This document shows positions 41,866-50,432 of a stretch of 64,000 nucleotides of DNA, piece by piece (the stretch's first letter is position 1; each line of letters opens with the position of its first letter). The DNA lies in assembly GCF_002811985.1 (NCBI RefSeq), contig NZ_NPDU01000010.1, positions 1 to 64,000 on the forward strand, read 5' to 3'. Position numbers and translations under genes: made by a program. Below the pieces are notes generated by a model. The model did no database searches. It was not told where the DNA came from and saw nothing but the letters and a program-made list of their open reading frames with translations. This stretch comes from Leptospira adleri (GTDB taxonomy: Bacteria > Spirochaetota > Leptospiria > Leptospirales > Leptospiraceae).

Positions 41866-42504
41866 CTAATGCCGATCGTGGAATTCCGCGAGTTTATAGG
41901 CCCTTCCGTCCCGCCATAGCGTTTCCAAAACGGAAGCCGCAACCGGCGCGTTCCAAACGGTTTGAAAGTTGATCTTGATCTTTATTTTCGGGTTGGAATC
42001 GGAAAACAGATGCAGATGTCCCTCCTGGGAATACTTCCGGAGATCTTTCCATTCCACAAAATGGTCTTCGTCTTTTTTAAACCACTTCACCACGCGCATA
42101 TTTACTCCTCGCGGTGCGATTTCTAGATTCTTTATCTTATAGGGTCTGCCGTTGTCCAGATTTTCGAGCGCTTGCTCTGCGAGTCTTTTCGTAAGATTCT
42201 CCCATAGAGAATCTATGATCTGCATATACCGATCCTCGATTTTTTTGTTCGTAACGAAAAGACGTAGGGATTGAAATCCGATCTGAATCGTTTGATTTTT
42301 TCCGTCCCGAATTCCGATGGAATAAAGCCGATTGGCTTTGATTCCGTTGATATAGAGTTGAGTGATTCCGTATCGGATTTCTTTGATATCGTAACAACGC
42401 AGTTGTTGATCCCCGTATTGAACGGTCTTTGAATCGATCCGAAGTCTTTTCTGAAAGGGATCCAAAATACTTTTTCTGAGATAAATATCGATGTCTTGAT
42501 TCAT
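41866..42504 (-). CDS. hypothetical cytoplasmic protein
   Basis: Product of 212 residues, without signal peptide or membrane segment. The sequence is rich in basic residues and strands, with an N-terminal YLRKSILDPFQKRLRID stretch and a regular pattern like YGDQQLRCYDIKEIRYGITQ, then GIKANRLYSIGIRDGKNQTI, which looks like a pleckstrin-like or beta-sandwich fold. No family is recognised with confidence. It stands alone, convergent with the lipoprotein gene. Confidence 0.65.
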   Translation of the reverse strand: MNQDIDIYLRKSILDPFQKRLRIDSKTVQYGDQQLRCYDIKEIRYGITQLYINGIKANRLYSIGIRDGKNQTIQIGFQSLRLFVTNKKIEDRYMQIIDSLWENLTKRLAEQALENLDNGRPYKIKNLEIAPRGVNMRVVKWFKKDEDHFVEWKDLRKYSQEGHLHLFSDSNPKIKIKINFQTVWNAPVAASVLETLWRDGRAYKLAEFHDRH

Positions 42505-42598
42505 CTTGGAAAGATATGGATCTTTAGAAAAAGAAAGCGGTCAAGATTTACTTGAGAAGAATTTGGAAAAATGAAACGAACTCACGGAAATTCGGATT

Positions 42599-43405
42599 CT
42601 AACTCGGAATCTTTCTCAAAGGGTTTAGGATTTTTTCCATTTCCTCGTTTTGAATATACCAATGAATCGTTTCCCCCTTTCCGAATACGGCGGAAGGCGA
42701 GATTCCGAAAATTTCACGAAACATGTTCGTGAAATGAGCCTGATCGTAAAACCCCGCGGCAAGGGCTGCGTCCGCGAGCGAAGCGCCCCGTTTGAGTGCG
42801 ATCACCGCGCTCTTGATGCGGAACCATTTGCGGAAGGCGCGAATCGGCAATCCGACCACGTTCTTAAATTCGTGTTGCAGCCAAGAGGAGGACATTCCGA
42901 TTTCTTCAGCGAGCTCTTCGACGTTTACGTTTTCTTCGGGATATTCCACCAACTTTCGTAAAACATGGATTAGGCGGTCGTCTTCCAGAATATTCTTCAA
43001 AGGTGCCAAACGGTTGAAGGGAAATGATTTGCCTAAAACATTCGGATAACCTTCCGGAGCAGTATTAAGAATTTCGAAACAAGTCGCAATCAACTCCGGA
43101 GCCCAGGACGGGTTTTCGGAAAGTCCGCTCGGTCCGGCTTCGTTTGCAAGAATCGCTCCTATCTCGCTGCCCGGATCTGCGAACAAAATACCAACCGTTC
43201 CCCTGAGAACGGTCTCATGGCTCAATGTTCCGTCGAATACGAAACAACGTGCGCTCATCCATTCTTCCTTTCCTTCGATTCGTTTTTTGATATCCATATC
43301 GAGACCGACGACCGTAGCGGATGTAACCGTCGAATGAAAAGCGAGATCGGGCAATTTTCCAACGAACAATACCGCGCCTCTGAGTGCACAAATCACGTTC
43401 TGCAT
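42599..43405 (-). CDS. AraC-family transcriptional regulator
   Basis: Product of 268 residues. The C-terminal 100 residues are two AraC helix-turn-helix motifs: NVEELAEEIGMSSSWLQHEF, then KNVVGLPIRAFRKWFRIKSA and SLADAALAAGFYDQAHFTNMFREIFGISP. The N-terminal part has strands like a small effector domain (RCFVFDGTLSHETVL) but no clear cupin motif. The effector is unknown. It is followed on the same strand by nothing for 95 bases; its neighbour upstream is a thioesterase gene. Confidence 0.88.
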   Translation of the reverse strand: MQNVICALRGAVLFVGKLPDLAFHSTVTSATVVGLDMDIKKRIEGKEEWMSARCFVFDGTLSHETVLRGTVGILFADPGSEIGAILANEAGPSGLSENPSWAPELIATCFEILNTAPEGYPNVLGKSFPFNRLAPLKNILEDDRLIHVLRKLVEYPEENVNVEELAEEIGMSSSWLQHEFKNVVGLPIRAFRKWFRIKSAVIALKRGASLADAALAAGFYDQAHFTNMFREIFGISPSAVFGKGETIHWYIQNEEMEKILNPLRKIPS

Positions 43406-43480
43406 CGCTTCATCCTATACGCAAAGGAGAAGGATGCAATAGAAAACTTCCTCTGATCAAGTCGCGGTTAACAAAAAAAA

Positions 43481-43951
43481 TCAACGAGGCTCCGCAATCG
43501 CATATCTGTATTTTGCTTGCGCGGCTCTTTTATTTTCTTCGTTGAAAAAATCGCAGACGTATTCCAAAAGTTTTCCGTCTTTTCGAACGAGTCTCGCTTT
43601 AGCGCGTACTGTGTCCGTTCGCACCGGACGAAGATAACGGATGGACGCGTCCATCGTCAGCGTTCTTTCTTTTTCGTTTTGCACGTGAAAGAAAGCCATG
43701 AGCGAAGTAAGAGTATCTCCGACGCTGAAAAAGCAACCTCCGTGCATAAATCCGTGGAGCGCACGATTGCTCTGTGAATATGGAATCTCCGCTTCCGAAA
43801 TTTCGGAAGTCACTTCTAACACTTTCATCTTAGTCGCACCCGGATGACATTGGTCGATCAGATTCTGGGCTTGTTCTATGAGGCTGCAGTTTTCCTTTAA
43901 GGTGAAAATATCCGCAGGTACATTGTGGTTTAGCAATTCGGCGACGGTCAT
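43481..43951 (-). CDS. PaaI-type hotdog thioesterase
   Basis: Product of 156 residues of the PaaI/YiiD hotdog-fold group. The helix-strand signature is NRALHGFMHGGCFFSVGDTL, where HG and the following Asp/Thr are typical, and TMDASIRYLRPVRTDTVRA is the paired strand. Such enzymes cleave acyl-CoA thioesters in the cytoplasm. The frame is open upstream to 44230, but that part is rich in unlikely residues and lacks homology; ATG 43951 with AAGAAGG upstream is the likely start. Confidence 0.82.
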   Translation of the reverse strand: MTVAELLNHNVPADIFTLKENCSLIEQAQNLIDQCHPGATKMKVLEVTSEISEAEIPYSQSNRALHGFMHGGCFFSVGDTLTSLMAFFHVQNEKERTLTMDASIRYLRPVRTDTVRAKARLVRKDGKLLEYVCDFFNEENKRAAQAKYRYAIAEPR

Positions 43952-44251
43952 CTTGTTGCCTTCTTCTTTTTTTATGGAAGAAGAATAACAGATCCTCTCT
44001 TGGAAGTCTTGGAAAAACGTGCAGCTTCCAAAAAAAGGCCGACTAAAAATCAAAAAAAAATGAGGGAACTCGCGCGTCTTTGGATCGATCGGAAACGACT
44101 CGGAACATAAAGGAGAATCCTTTGAGAGAGGATTTGTGTGAACCCGCGGAAAAATTAGAACTTTGTAAAGTGAATTCTTTTCGTTTCGCAAAATTATTGG
44201 ATCAATTTTAAATTTAGAACGTCTCTCCAAAACAATGGAAGCGCCCGATTC

Positions 44252-45988
44252 TTACTTGAAAATTCTTTCTAAGTTGTAGATTTTTTTCGGACTCGCAGGA
44301 GCGTTTTGTTCTCTGAGGTCGTCGATTTCGTTGGAAGTCTTACGATCGTTGCGGACGTTTTCCAAACTTGTCCACATCGACTGAGGGATTTCGATCGAAT
44401 AGGAAAAATCGAATTTTTCTTTTTCTCCAGGTTTGATAAGAAGATTCCAGGAAAGGGTTCCGTTCGCGTCTTTCTTATATCCCTCGTGACTCGACCCTAA
44501 AAATTTTGTGGAGATATTCGGATCGGCGGCGACCGGATACTGATCGTAGACGGTTACTTGACGGGGACGTTTCGTAAAATTGGAGACTTCGATCTGCCAC
44601 TGGTTTTCGATCTGCACCGTCTTGCCCAAAAACCCGCCGCCGGCAACGTCTCCCTTTACGAGAGTTCTTTTGAGTTTCATTCTTTGATCGGGTCCGAGAT
44701 ACATTTCAAATTCTTGACCGATCGCGGTTCTATTTCCCGGAGTATAACTTCCTATAAAACTTCCGTCCATAAAAACTTTTACGTCGTTCCAGAGTAAGGG
44801 CATCTTCGTGGTATTCTTAAATTTAGCTTTAAGAAAGACGTAATTGGAAAGAGTAGGGACGGCGACATGAGACACGATTCCCTTGATCTGTGCGCTGTCC
44901 ATCGAGACTCTGTGTTCGGAATTATCGCTGACAACGGTTTCTTTATTAGGTAAACGGAATGTGAAATTGGCGACGTCCTCTCCTTCCGAAACTTCCGAAT
45001 CGGTCGGGCTTTGTTCGTCGGAGTCGACCGCGTTCTTATTGTATCCGGGTTGAGAAAGGCTTCCTTGGCTGACCCTCCAAGGTTTGAGCAGAGGTAAGGA
45101 GATCGCTGCGGAAGGTTTCGCGCTCGAAATCGTTAGGTCCACATTCTTCCAGTCTTCTCCCGTATATTGACGGAGGGCGACGCGGGATTCCAAACGGAAG
45201 TCGCCTCCTTCGGAAGAACCGTGAAGATCGTAGACTCCTCTCCAAGAAACGTTCGTGACTAAGTATTCGATGGAGACCGTTCCTTTGGAACCTGGTTTGC
45301 CCGAACAGACGACTTCGACTTCGGAATTGGACCATCTTTTTGCGTCGGCCATTCGTAAGAATGCCGAGTTCGCTTGCGCGTATTCTTTATTCAAAAATTC
45401 TAATCTTTCTTCGGACTTCTGTATTTTTTCGAGATATCCGTTTCTGCGGTTCTCTAAAAATTCCAAACTCGAAGACCAAGTTTTGACGTCGATGGAATTG
45501 GAACGAAGTTGTCGATCGGATTCTTCGGTTGTCAGTTGTCCCAAGGTCGAGAGAAGTTTCAGTTGCTCTCGAAAACTCGTTTGTCGATCGGTTTCCGAAC
45601 GGATCTCTTGTTGAATCGAAATCATTTTCTTTTTTAAGGGATCGTTTGTGAGTTCGGAATCTTCACCCGCCGGAATCGTACGAATGGAAACCGAAGAAAT
45701 ACCCAACCCCCCGTCAGAGGAAGCTCGAATCGAATCTAAAATCACGGTCGCGGGGAGGCGCACAAAACGAAGAGCCGTATCTTCTCCCTGAAGTTTGACC
45801 TCGTGATTTCTTCGGATCAAAGCCCGATCGGAAAAGAGCGTCACCGATTGAATTTTTCCGACCACTCTGGAAGAATCCGGATCTTCCGCGTTTAAAAAAA
45901 AGAAGAATGGTAATAGAACGAAGGACAATGTTACGGGAAGAATTCTTTTTAAAAACGAAGGGTTTGTGATTTTGAGCGTTGGTTTCAT
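44252..45988 (-). CDS. MuiA-like exported protein (DUF4140 / DUF4139)
   Basis: Product of 578 residues with a signal peptide (about 1-31). A DUF4140 N-terminal domain (IQSVTLFSDRALIRRNHEVKL, then RFVRLPATVILDSIRASSDG) is followed by a coiled-coil hairpin (about 105-210) and a DUF4139 C-terminal beta domain (VSIEYLVTNVSWRGVYDLHG, then a late FDFSYSIEIPQSMWTSLENV). The family is named after a mucoidy inhibitor; its action is unknown. It is probably periplasmic. It stands alone on the minus strand. Confidence 0.88.
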   Translation of the reverse strand: MKPTLKITNPSFLKRILPVTLSFVLLPFFFFLNAEDPDSSRVVGKIQSVTLFSDRALIRRNHEVKLQGEDTALRFVRLPATVILDSIRASSDGGLGISSVSIRTIPAGEDSELTNDPLKKKMISIQQEIRSETDRQTSFREQLKLLSTLGQLTTEESDRQLRSNSIDVKTWSSSLEFLENRRNGYLEKIQKSEERLEFLNKEYAQANSAFLRMADAKRWSNSEVEVVCSGKPGSKGTVSIEYLVTNVSWRGVYDLHGSSEGGDFRLESRVALRQYTGEDWKNVDLTISSAKPSAAISLPLLKPWRVSQGSLSQPGYNKNAVDSDEQSPTDSEVSEGEDVANFTFRLPNKETVVSDNSEHRVSMDSAQIKGIVSHVAVPTLSNYVFLKAKFKNTTKMPLLWNDVKVFMDGSFIGSYTPGNRTAIGQEFEMYLGPDQRMKLKRTLVKGDVAGGGFLGKTVQIENQWQIEVSNFTKRPRQVTVYDQYPVAADPNISTKFLGSSHEGYKKDANGTLSWNLLIKPGEKEKFDFSYSIEIPQSMWTSLENVRNDRKTSNEIDDLREQNAPASPKKIYNLERIFK

Positions 45989-46007
45989 TCGGAGCCTCGT
46001 ATTTCAT

Positions 46008-46470
46008 TCTATCGTCTCAAAAGATCGATACGGACTCGAAATCGTTTCATATCGTTTGGAATTTTGCAATCACAAACAGACAACGATTTTATTCTTAAAA
46101 ATCGGGTGTTCCTTCCTAGCCTTTTTTTGAATTCGACTTTCCGAAAACATCTCTCCGTTCGATGAGTTTCAAGCATATTAGAAAAACAAAATAAACTAAA
46201 GTGATTTCGAGAGGTTTTGAGCGCGGGAAACGCCGAGTTTTAGGATTTTTTCTCCCGATTTTTTAAGCGGTAATTGAAGAATTACGCTTTATTTTGGGAA
46301 ATGAAAGGCTCGGATTACCGGCTGTTCCTGAAATTCTCTTCAAAGGAAAGAATTCACGGGAACTTTCCGTCCTTTCAAAATAAGATTGACACGAGCAAGA
46401 AATTCCATCCAGGTACTTTGCAAGAGTGGTTTCATAGTTCCATTTTTAGATCGAGGTAAGTCCGAGCATT
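46008..46470. other. noncoding stretch
   Basis: Spacer between the divergent MuiA-like and TetR genes. TTGACA at 46387-46392 may be a -35 element of the TetR gene. Nothing else is recognised; a 61-residue open frame here lacks support. Confidence 0.5.
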
Positions 46471-47046
46471 ATGCAAGAAACAGGTCTACGCGAGACGATC
46501 TTAAACGTCGCGGGTTCGCTTTTTATCAGTCGCGGTTACAATGCGGTTTCTATAAAACTCATCGCAGAGGAAGCGCGTTGTACTACGGCGGCCCTTTATT
46601 ATTATTTTCCGGAAGGGAAGGAGGCGATTCGTAAGGTCGTTCTTTATTCTCACTTGCCCGACCCCGAACAAATCGTCGAAGTGGGCAAATCCGCGAAGTC
46701 GCTTCAGGAGCTTTTTACCCAGATTGCGTTGAGGGTTTGTGACCACGATTCGGATACCGTTCGAAAAGAGCGTTGGCTTTTGGCGGAGTTTCCGAATTTC
46801 ACCGAGGCGGATCGGGAAGTAATTCACGAAAAGCTGCAATCGATCCATTCGGCTCTCGTGGTTGAAACCGGTCGATTTCTTCCCGATTCCGAAGCGGCGA
46901 AACTCCTGTCTTGGTTATTTATGTCCGCCAGTTTCGGTTATGGTCAACTTTTCGGAAGTCTTCAGTTCAATAAAGTGACGCAATTTCCTACGGCAGAATT
47001 TGCCGAAAAAATCGCCTGGCTTCTTTCCAGAGACACCAAGTCTTAA
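46471..47046 (+). CDS. TetR-family repressor
   Basis: Product of 191 residues. The helix-turn-helix is ETILNVAGSLFISRGYNAVS, then IKLIAEEARCTTAALYYYFPEGKEA. The C-terminal domain is TetR_C-like without a recognisable ligand motif. GAGGTAAG precedes the ATG. The two genes downstream on the same strand each carry the 16-base palindromic element TACTGATCGATTAGTA in their promoters, so this protein likely represses them. Confidence 0.88.
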   Translation: MQETGLRETILNVAGSLFISRGYNAVSIKLIAEEARCTTAALYYYFPEGKEAIRKVVLYSHLPDPEQIVEVGKSAKSLQELFTQIALRVCDHDSDTVRKERWLLAEFPNFTEADREVIHEKLQSIHSALVVETGRFLPDSEAAKLLSWLFMSASFGYGQLFGSLQFNKVTQFPTAEFAEKIAWLLSRDTKS

Positions 47047-47116
47047 AAAAAGACAAAAAGGCAGAATTATTTCGGATTTTCTTTGAAATTCTTACTCGAG
47101 GAATGTTAATTTTTTA

Positions 47117-47145
47117 TTGACTTACTGATCGATTAGTATGGTAAT
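47117..47145 (+). promoter_or_regulatory. promoter with TetR-type operator upstream of the DUF4395 gene
   Basis: TTGACT at 47117-47122 and a weak -10 GGTAAT at 47140-47145 flank TACTGATCGATTAGTA (47123-47138), a near-palindrome filling the spacer. The identical 16-mer occurs at 47768. Confidence 0.75.
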
Positions 47146-47226
47146 TCCCAGAGTAAGAATCTGCTCTTTTTAATATGAAAGATCGAATTATAGAAAAGGC
47201 GGCTCTAATTTAAATTCGGTATTTAT

Positions 47227-47730
47227 ATGGAAGAAAGGTCCAAACTCAATTTCATCCAACAGCAAGGATTCAATTCCATACATTCTCTTTCGTGCGGTCT
47301 TCAATATTCTTCCTTGCTGTGGCAACCGAGGGTGATCGGGGTTCTTGTGCTCTTCGGAATCGGATTTCAGCTCGAATCCCTTTTTTTAATCCTTTCTCTT
47401 GCGTTGTTTTGGGGAGCGCTTTTTCCTCGCTTTAATATTTTTGATCTTATCTACAATCGATTCTGGGGAATCCGAAAGGATCGTGTTTTCCTAACTCCCG
47501 CTCCGCCGCCGCGGCGCTTTTCTCAGGGCTTAGGAGGCGGATTGATGCTCGGAATTTGCGTTTCTCTTTTTGCAGAATGGAAAATCGCCGCGATTTGTTT
47601 CGAAATGCTTTTGGTTATCGGACTGAGCGCCCCGATTCTTTCTAAATTTTGCATTCCGGCTTATATCTATCACATAATCCGAGGGGAAATTCGTTTTGCA
47701 AATCGGACCTTGCCTTGGTCTAGAGGTTAG
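47227..47730 (+). CDS. DUF4395 membrane protein
   Basis: Product of 167 residues with four hydrophobic segments. It matches the DUF4395 layout: LWQPRVIGVLVLFGIGFQLE early, then ALFWGALFPRFNIFDLIYNR, a PAPPPRRFSQGLGGGLMLGI segment, and a final KFCIPAYIYHIIRGEI with the conserved Cys-x-Pro-Ala. The function of this inner-membrane family is unknown. Its promoter carries the palindrome shared with the next gene. Confidence 0.78.
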   Translation: MEERSKLNFIQQQGFNSIHSLSCGLQYSSLLWQPRVIGVLVLFGIGFQLESLFLILSLALFWGALFPRFNIFDLIYNRFWGIRKDRVFLTPAPPPRRFSQGLGGGLMLGICVSLFAEWKIAAICFEMLLVIGLSAPILSKFCIPAYIYHIIRGEIRFANRTLPWSRG

Positions 47731-47755
47731 GCCGTATTCCTGAGCAGTTTATATT

Positions 47756-47783
47756 TTGACCAATACTTACTGATCGATTAGTA
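47756..47783 (+). promoter_or_regulatory. promoter region with the same operator upstream of the methyltransferase gene
   Basis: TTGACC at 47756-47761 is followed by TACTGATCGATTAGTA at 47768-47783, identical to the 47123 copy. A TATAAT at 47794-47799 is too far from this -35, so the exact promoter is uncertain. Confidence 0.7.
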
Positions 47784-47843
47784 AAAGTAGCGATATAATG
47801 GGTTTAATTTAGGATTTAATAGGTTTTTAGTCTAAATGAGGAA

Positions 47844-48704
47844 ATGGCGGACAAAATGGAACTTCACTTGCAAGAAATAAGCGAACAACAAAGGGAATCT
47901 TGGAATCGTTTTTCCCCGGGTTGGAAGAAATGGGATGACCTGTTCATGGATTTTTTAAAACCGATGGGGGATGAAATCATTCATCGGCTTGATCTCAAAG
48001 AATCGGATCGGGTTTTGGACGTGGCAGCGGGGACGGGAGAGCCCGGTTTGACGATCGCTTCTCTTATCAAAAGCGGAACCGTAATGATCACCGATCTCGC
48101 CGAGGAGATGTTGGAGATCGCGCGGGAAAACGCGAAGCGGAGGGGGATTCCGAATATTCAAACGCAGGCTTGCGACGTGAGTGAGCTTCCTTTTGCGGAT
48201 AACAGTTTCGACGCGATCAGTTGTCGCTTCGGTTTTATGTTTTTCCCCGATATGGAATTGGCGGTGAACGAAATGGTTCGGGTTTTGAAACCGGGCGGAA
48301 AAGTAGCGACCTCGGTTTGGAACGTTCCGGAAAAGAATTTTTGGATCACAGCCATTATGAGTGCGATTCAACGAAATATGAACTTGCCCGCTCCCATCCC
48401 CGGCGCTCCGGGAATGTTTCGATGTTCGGAGCTAAATCTGATTTCCGATCTTTTTCGACACGCCGGTCTTCGGAACGTTTTTGTCAAGGAAGTGGGCGGA
48501 AAACTGAAATGTCAAACCGCCGAAACTTACTGGAACGTTATGACGGAGGTCGCCGCTCCGATCGTTGCGGCGCTTTCAAAAGCGGACGAGGACACAAAGG
48601 AAAAGATCCAAGAAGAAGTGTATCATACGATCCACCATATGTATCCGAATGGAGACGTTCAGATCGAGTCGAGCGCACTGATCGTCTGGGGAGAAAAGGC
48701 TTAG
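47844..48704 (+). CDS. class I SAM-dependent methyltransferase (UbiE-like)
   Basis: Product of 286 residues. Motif I is VLDVAAGTGEPGLTIASLIK near residues 58-77, the strand-2 acid is in MITDLAEEMLEIARENA, and the motif II/III regions are FADNSFDAISCRFGFMFFPD and MELAVNEMVRVLKPGGKVATSVW, close to UbiE/Coq5-type enzymes. The substrate is unknown. A short N-terminal helix with EISEQQRESWNRFSPGWKKW is typical of this subgroup. It shares the TACTGATCGATTAGTA element with the DUF4395 gene. Confidence 0.88.
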   Translation: MADKMELHLQEISEQQRESWNRFSPGWKKWDDLFMDFLKPMGDEIIHRLDLKESDRVLDVAAGTGEPGLTIASLIKSGTVMITDLAEEMLEIARENAKRRGIPNIQTQACDVSELPFADNSFDAISCRFGFMFFPDMELAVNEMVRVLKPGGKVATSVWNVPEKNFWITAIMSAIQRNMNLPAPIPGAPGMFRCSELNLISDLFRHAGLRNVFVKEVGGKLKCQTAETYWNVMTEVAAPIVAALSKADEDTKEKIQEEVYHTIHHMYPNGDVQIESSALIVWGEKA

Positions 48705-48710
48705 GCATAT

Positions 48711-48744
48711 ATTTAGATAGGCCCGGCTTCCGGCCTATCTAAAT
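48711..48744 (+). terminator. hairpin downstream of the methyltransferase gene
   Basis: ATTTAGATAGGCC at 48711-48723 and GGCCTATCTAAAT at 48732-48744 form a perfect 13-bp stem with an 8-base loop, 7 bases after the stop codon. Confidence 0.7.
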
Positions 48745-48824
48745 ACTATCGATATCTTTTAATATTTAGAATAAAATGATACTCTAATATATTTTATTGT
48801 TTGAATAGGGAGTTGCGAAGGGAA

Positions 48825-48974
48825 ATGGATTTAAAGAGATTTTATGCGTTGTATTACTTCGCATTATTTTATATCGTATTGTTGCATATCCTAGTCTATT
48901 ATTTTCTTCTATTTTACTTTCAGAATCGAAAAATTCAATGGAACTCGGGAAGTATTTTTGGATTCTTTCTTTGA
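48825..48974 (+). CDS. possible small membrane protein (49 residues)
   Basis: A short open frame with a good ribosome-binding site (GAAGGGA just before the ATG). Product: MDLKRFYALYYFALFYIVLL, then HILVYYFLLFYFQNRKIQWN and SGSIFGFFL. One long aromatic-rich hydrophobic segment (about 9-32) flanked by basic residues fits a single-pass membrane peptide. No homologue is known to me, and AT-rich noncoding DNA can mimic such frames, so this is only a candidate. Confidence 0.35.
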   Translation: MDLKRFYALYYFALFYIVLLHILVYYFLLFYFQNRKIQWNSGSIFGFFL

Positions 48975-49012
48975 AGGATTGATTCTTAGAGTTTGTTCTG
49001 GAGCCTGAAAAA

Positions 49013-49103
49013 TGTAGGAACTCTTACGCGCTCGCAGTGATGGGAAACGATTCTAAATCTTATGGAAATTCCTATGAAACAAAACTTGTAGGAACTCACA
49101 CAA
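49013..49103. repeat. two copies of the dispersed intergenic repeat
   Basis: TGTAGGAACTCTTAC starts at 49013 and TGTAGGAACTCACAC at 49087, 74 bases apart, the same spacing as the 18855/18929 pair. The first copy is preceded by CCTGAAAA, as is the copy at 10279. Confidence 0.65.
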
Positions 49104-49410
49104 CGATCGGGATTTATAAAACAAGTTCTTTTGCTTTGTTGGGATTTTAGGACGCGCTCTAAGGATTCTTAGAAGAATCTGGTTCGAGAGAAAGTCTTCT
49201 TTGAATTCTTCTTTTTATCTTCCGGGTTTTACAACAAATTGTAGTTCCCGGTTTTTTTTAAAACACCGCTTGTCAAAATTCTTCTTTATGTAACGTTCGT
49301 TCCCTTTTTAGGAGATAATTTATTTCCTAACCGTTTGATAAGTCAGCGGTTCGATTCTTTTTCAGTTTATAGTTTGACTCCTAATCGATTCAACTCAAAG
49401 TTTACTTCTT

Positions 49411-49431
49411 AAATAGACTATTGGTCTATTT
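49411..49431. promoter_or_regulatory. TetR operator upstream of ompL1
   Basis: AAATAGAC at 49411-49418, spacer TATTG, GTCTATTT at 49424-49431: same arms and spacing as the two operators at the TetR gene at 34730. It lies 43 bases before the ompL1 start codon, where a repressor would block transcription. Confidence 0.85.
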
Positions 49432-49474
49432 TTATTTTACAAAAACAAAAATAAAGTGTAAGAGGAGTTGATCG

Positions 49475-50422
49475 ATGAATCGTAGGATACTGATTTTATG
49501 GATTGTGTTTTTTTCAACGCTTGGCATTCACGCTAAGTCGTATGCGATCGTAGGTCTCGGTTTGCAATTGGATTTAGGTGAGATGGGCGGTACCATTACG
49601 AAGGATGGGATCGACGCGGCCACTTACTTCGGCCCGGTGAGATCTTCCGATCCCTGTTCCGTGGGTGTGGACGCGGGTTGCGTTCAAGATCCTTCTAAAG
49701 CTCCGGGAAAGGGCACGTATCTGGGTGTAGGCGTTAGGCGAGCCGTTCCTTCCGAAAATAGACTGATCATTTTAGAACGAACCACGGGTGGACTTGTCAA
49801 TGCGAGAAGCACGAAGGGCGCGATGGTCGGCGGCAATTTGATGTTCGGTTACGAATCCGATTTTTCAAAGTATTTCTTCTGGAGAATCGCCGCGGAATAT
49901 ACGCAAAAGATTGCGGGCGGTATTACCAAAGCGGATATGTTGGGCATCAGTTTGGTCGATATCACTTGGGGATTCAGCTCGGTCGTAATTCCCGCGACGG
50001 TCGGTTTTAAAATCAACTTCACGGAAGATACCGCCCTTTACATGGGAGCAGGTCTGAATTATTTCAGCGGAGGCTGGTCTTTAAACGGAACTAACAACAT
50101 AAAGGCGGGATACGACGTTCTCAGCGCGATCGGCCTTTCCACATTGGCAAATCTTGTGAGCGACGGAACGGATCCCGTGACTACGCGCGAGCATACTCGT
50201 TTCAGGGCTTCCGGTGTTGCGCCTAACTTCTTGTTGGGAACCCAAGCAAGGGTTTCCGAAAAAGGTCATGTGTTCATAGAAGTCGAAACGATTCTTTCGG
50301 AAGCCTATTCCGTGGGTAAATCGCATACGGTCGGAGGGGCAGTGAACATTTCTCCTTATCCCGCATATTCGATCGCCGTTGGCGGACAAGTGTATCGGTT
50401 CGGTTTTAAACAAGAGCTTTGA
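49475..50422 (+). CDS. ompL1: outer-membrane porin OmpL1
   Basis: Product of 315 residues with a signal peptide (cleavage after IHA near residue 20). The whole sequence follows leptospiral OmpL1: YAIVGLGLQLDLGEMGGTIT, then KDGIDAATYFGPVRSSDPCS, TTGGLVNARSTKGAMVGGNL, YFFWRIAAEYTQKIAGGITK, and the terminal GGQVYRFGFKQEL. OmpL1 is a transmembrane porin exposed at the cell surface, studied as adhesin and vaccine antigen in pathogenic species. I recognise this from memory of the family. It may be the main copy or a paralogue. GAGGAG precedes the ATG. An operator of the TetR type lies directly upstream. Confidence 0.92.
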   Translation: MNRRILILWIVFFSTLGIHAKSYAIVGLGLQLDLGEMGGTITKDGIDAATYFGPVRSSDPCSVGVDAGCVQDPSKAPGKGTYLGVGVRRAVPSENRLIILERTTGGLVNARSTKGAMVGGNLMFGYESDFSKYFFWRIAAEYTQKIAGGITKADMLGISLVDITWGFSSVVIPATVGFKINFTEDTALYMGAGLNYFSGGWSLNGTNNIKAGYDVLSAIGLSTLANLVSDGTDPVTTREHTRFRASGVAPNFLLGTQARVSEKGHVFIEVETILSEAYSVGKSHTVGGAVNISPYPAYSIAVGGQVYRFGFKQEL

Positions 50423-50432
50423 ATCGATCGGG

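Larger units (their letters stand above)
48975..49474. other. intergenic region with repeats and the ompL1 promoter
   Basis: No further gene is seen. It contains two copies of the dispersed repeat (49013, 49087) and, near its end, the TetR-type operator at 49411-49431. Confidence 0.6.

Noticed and set aside
43952..44230. Upstream extension of the thioesterase frame
   Set aside because: No homology, unusual residue content, and a good ribosome-binding site precedes ATG 43951.
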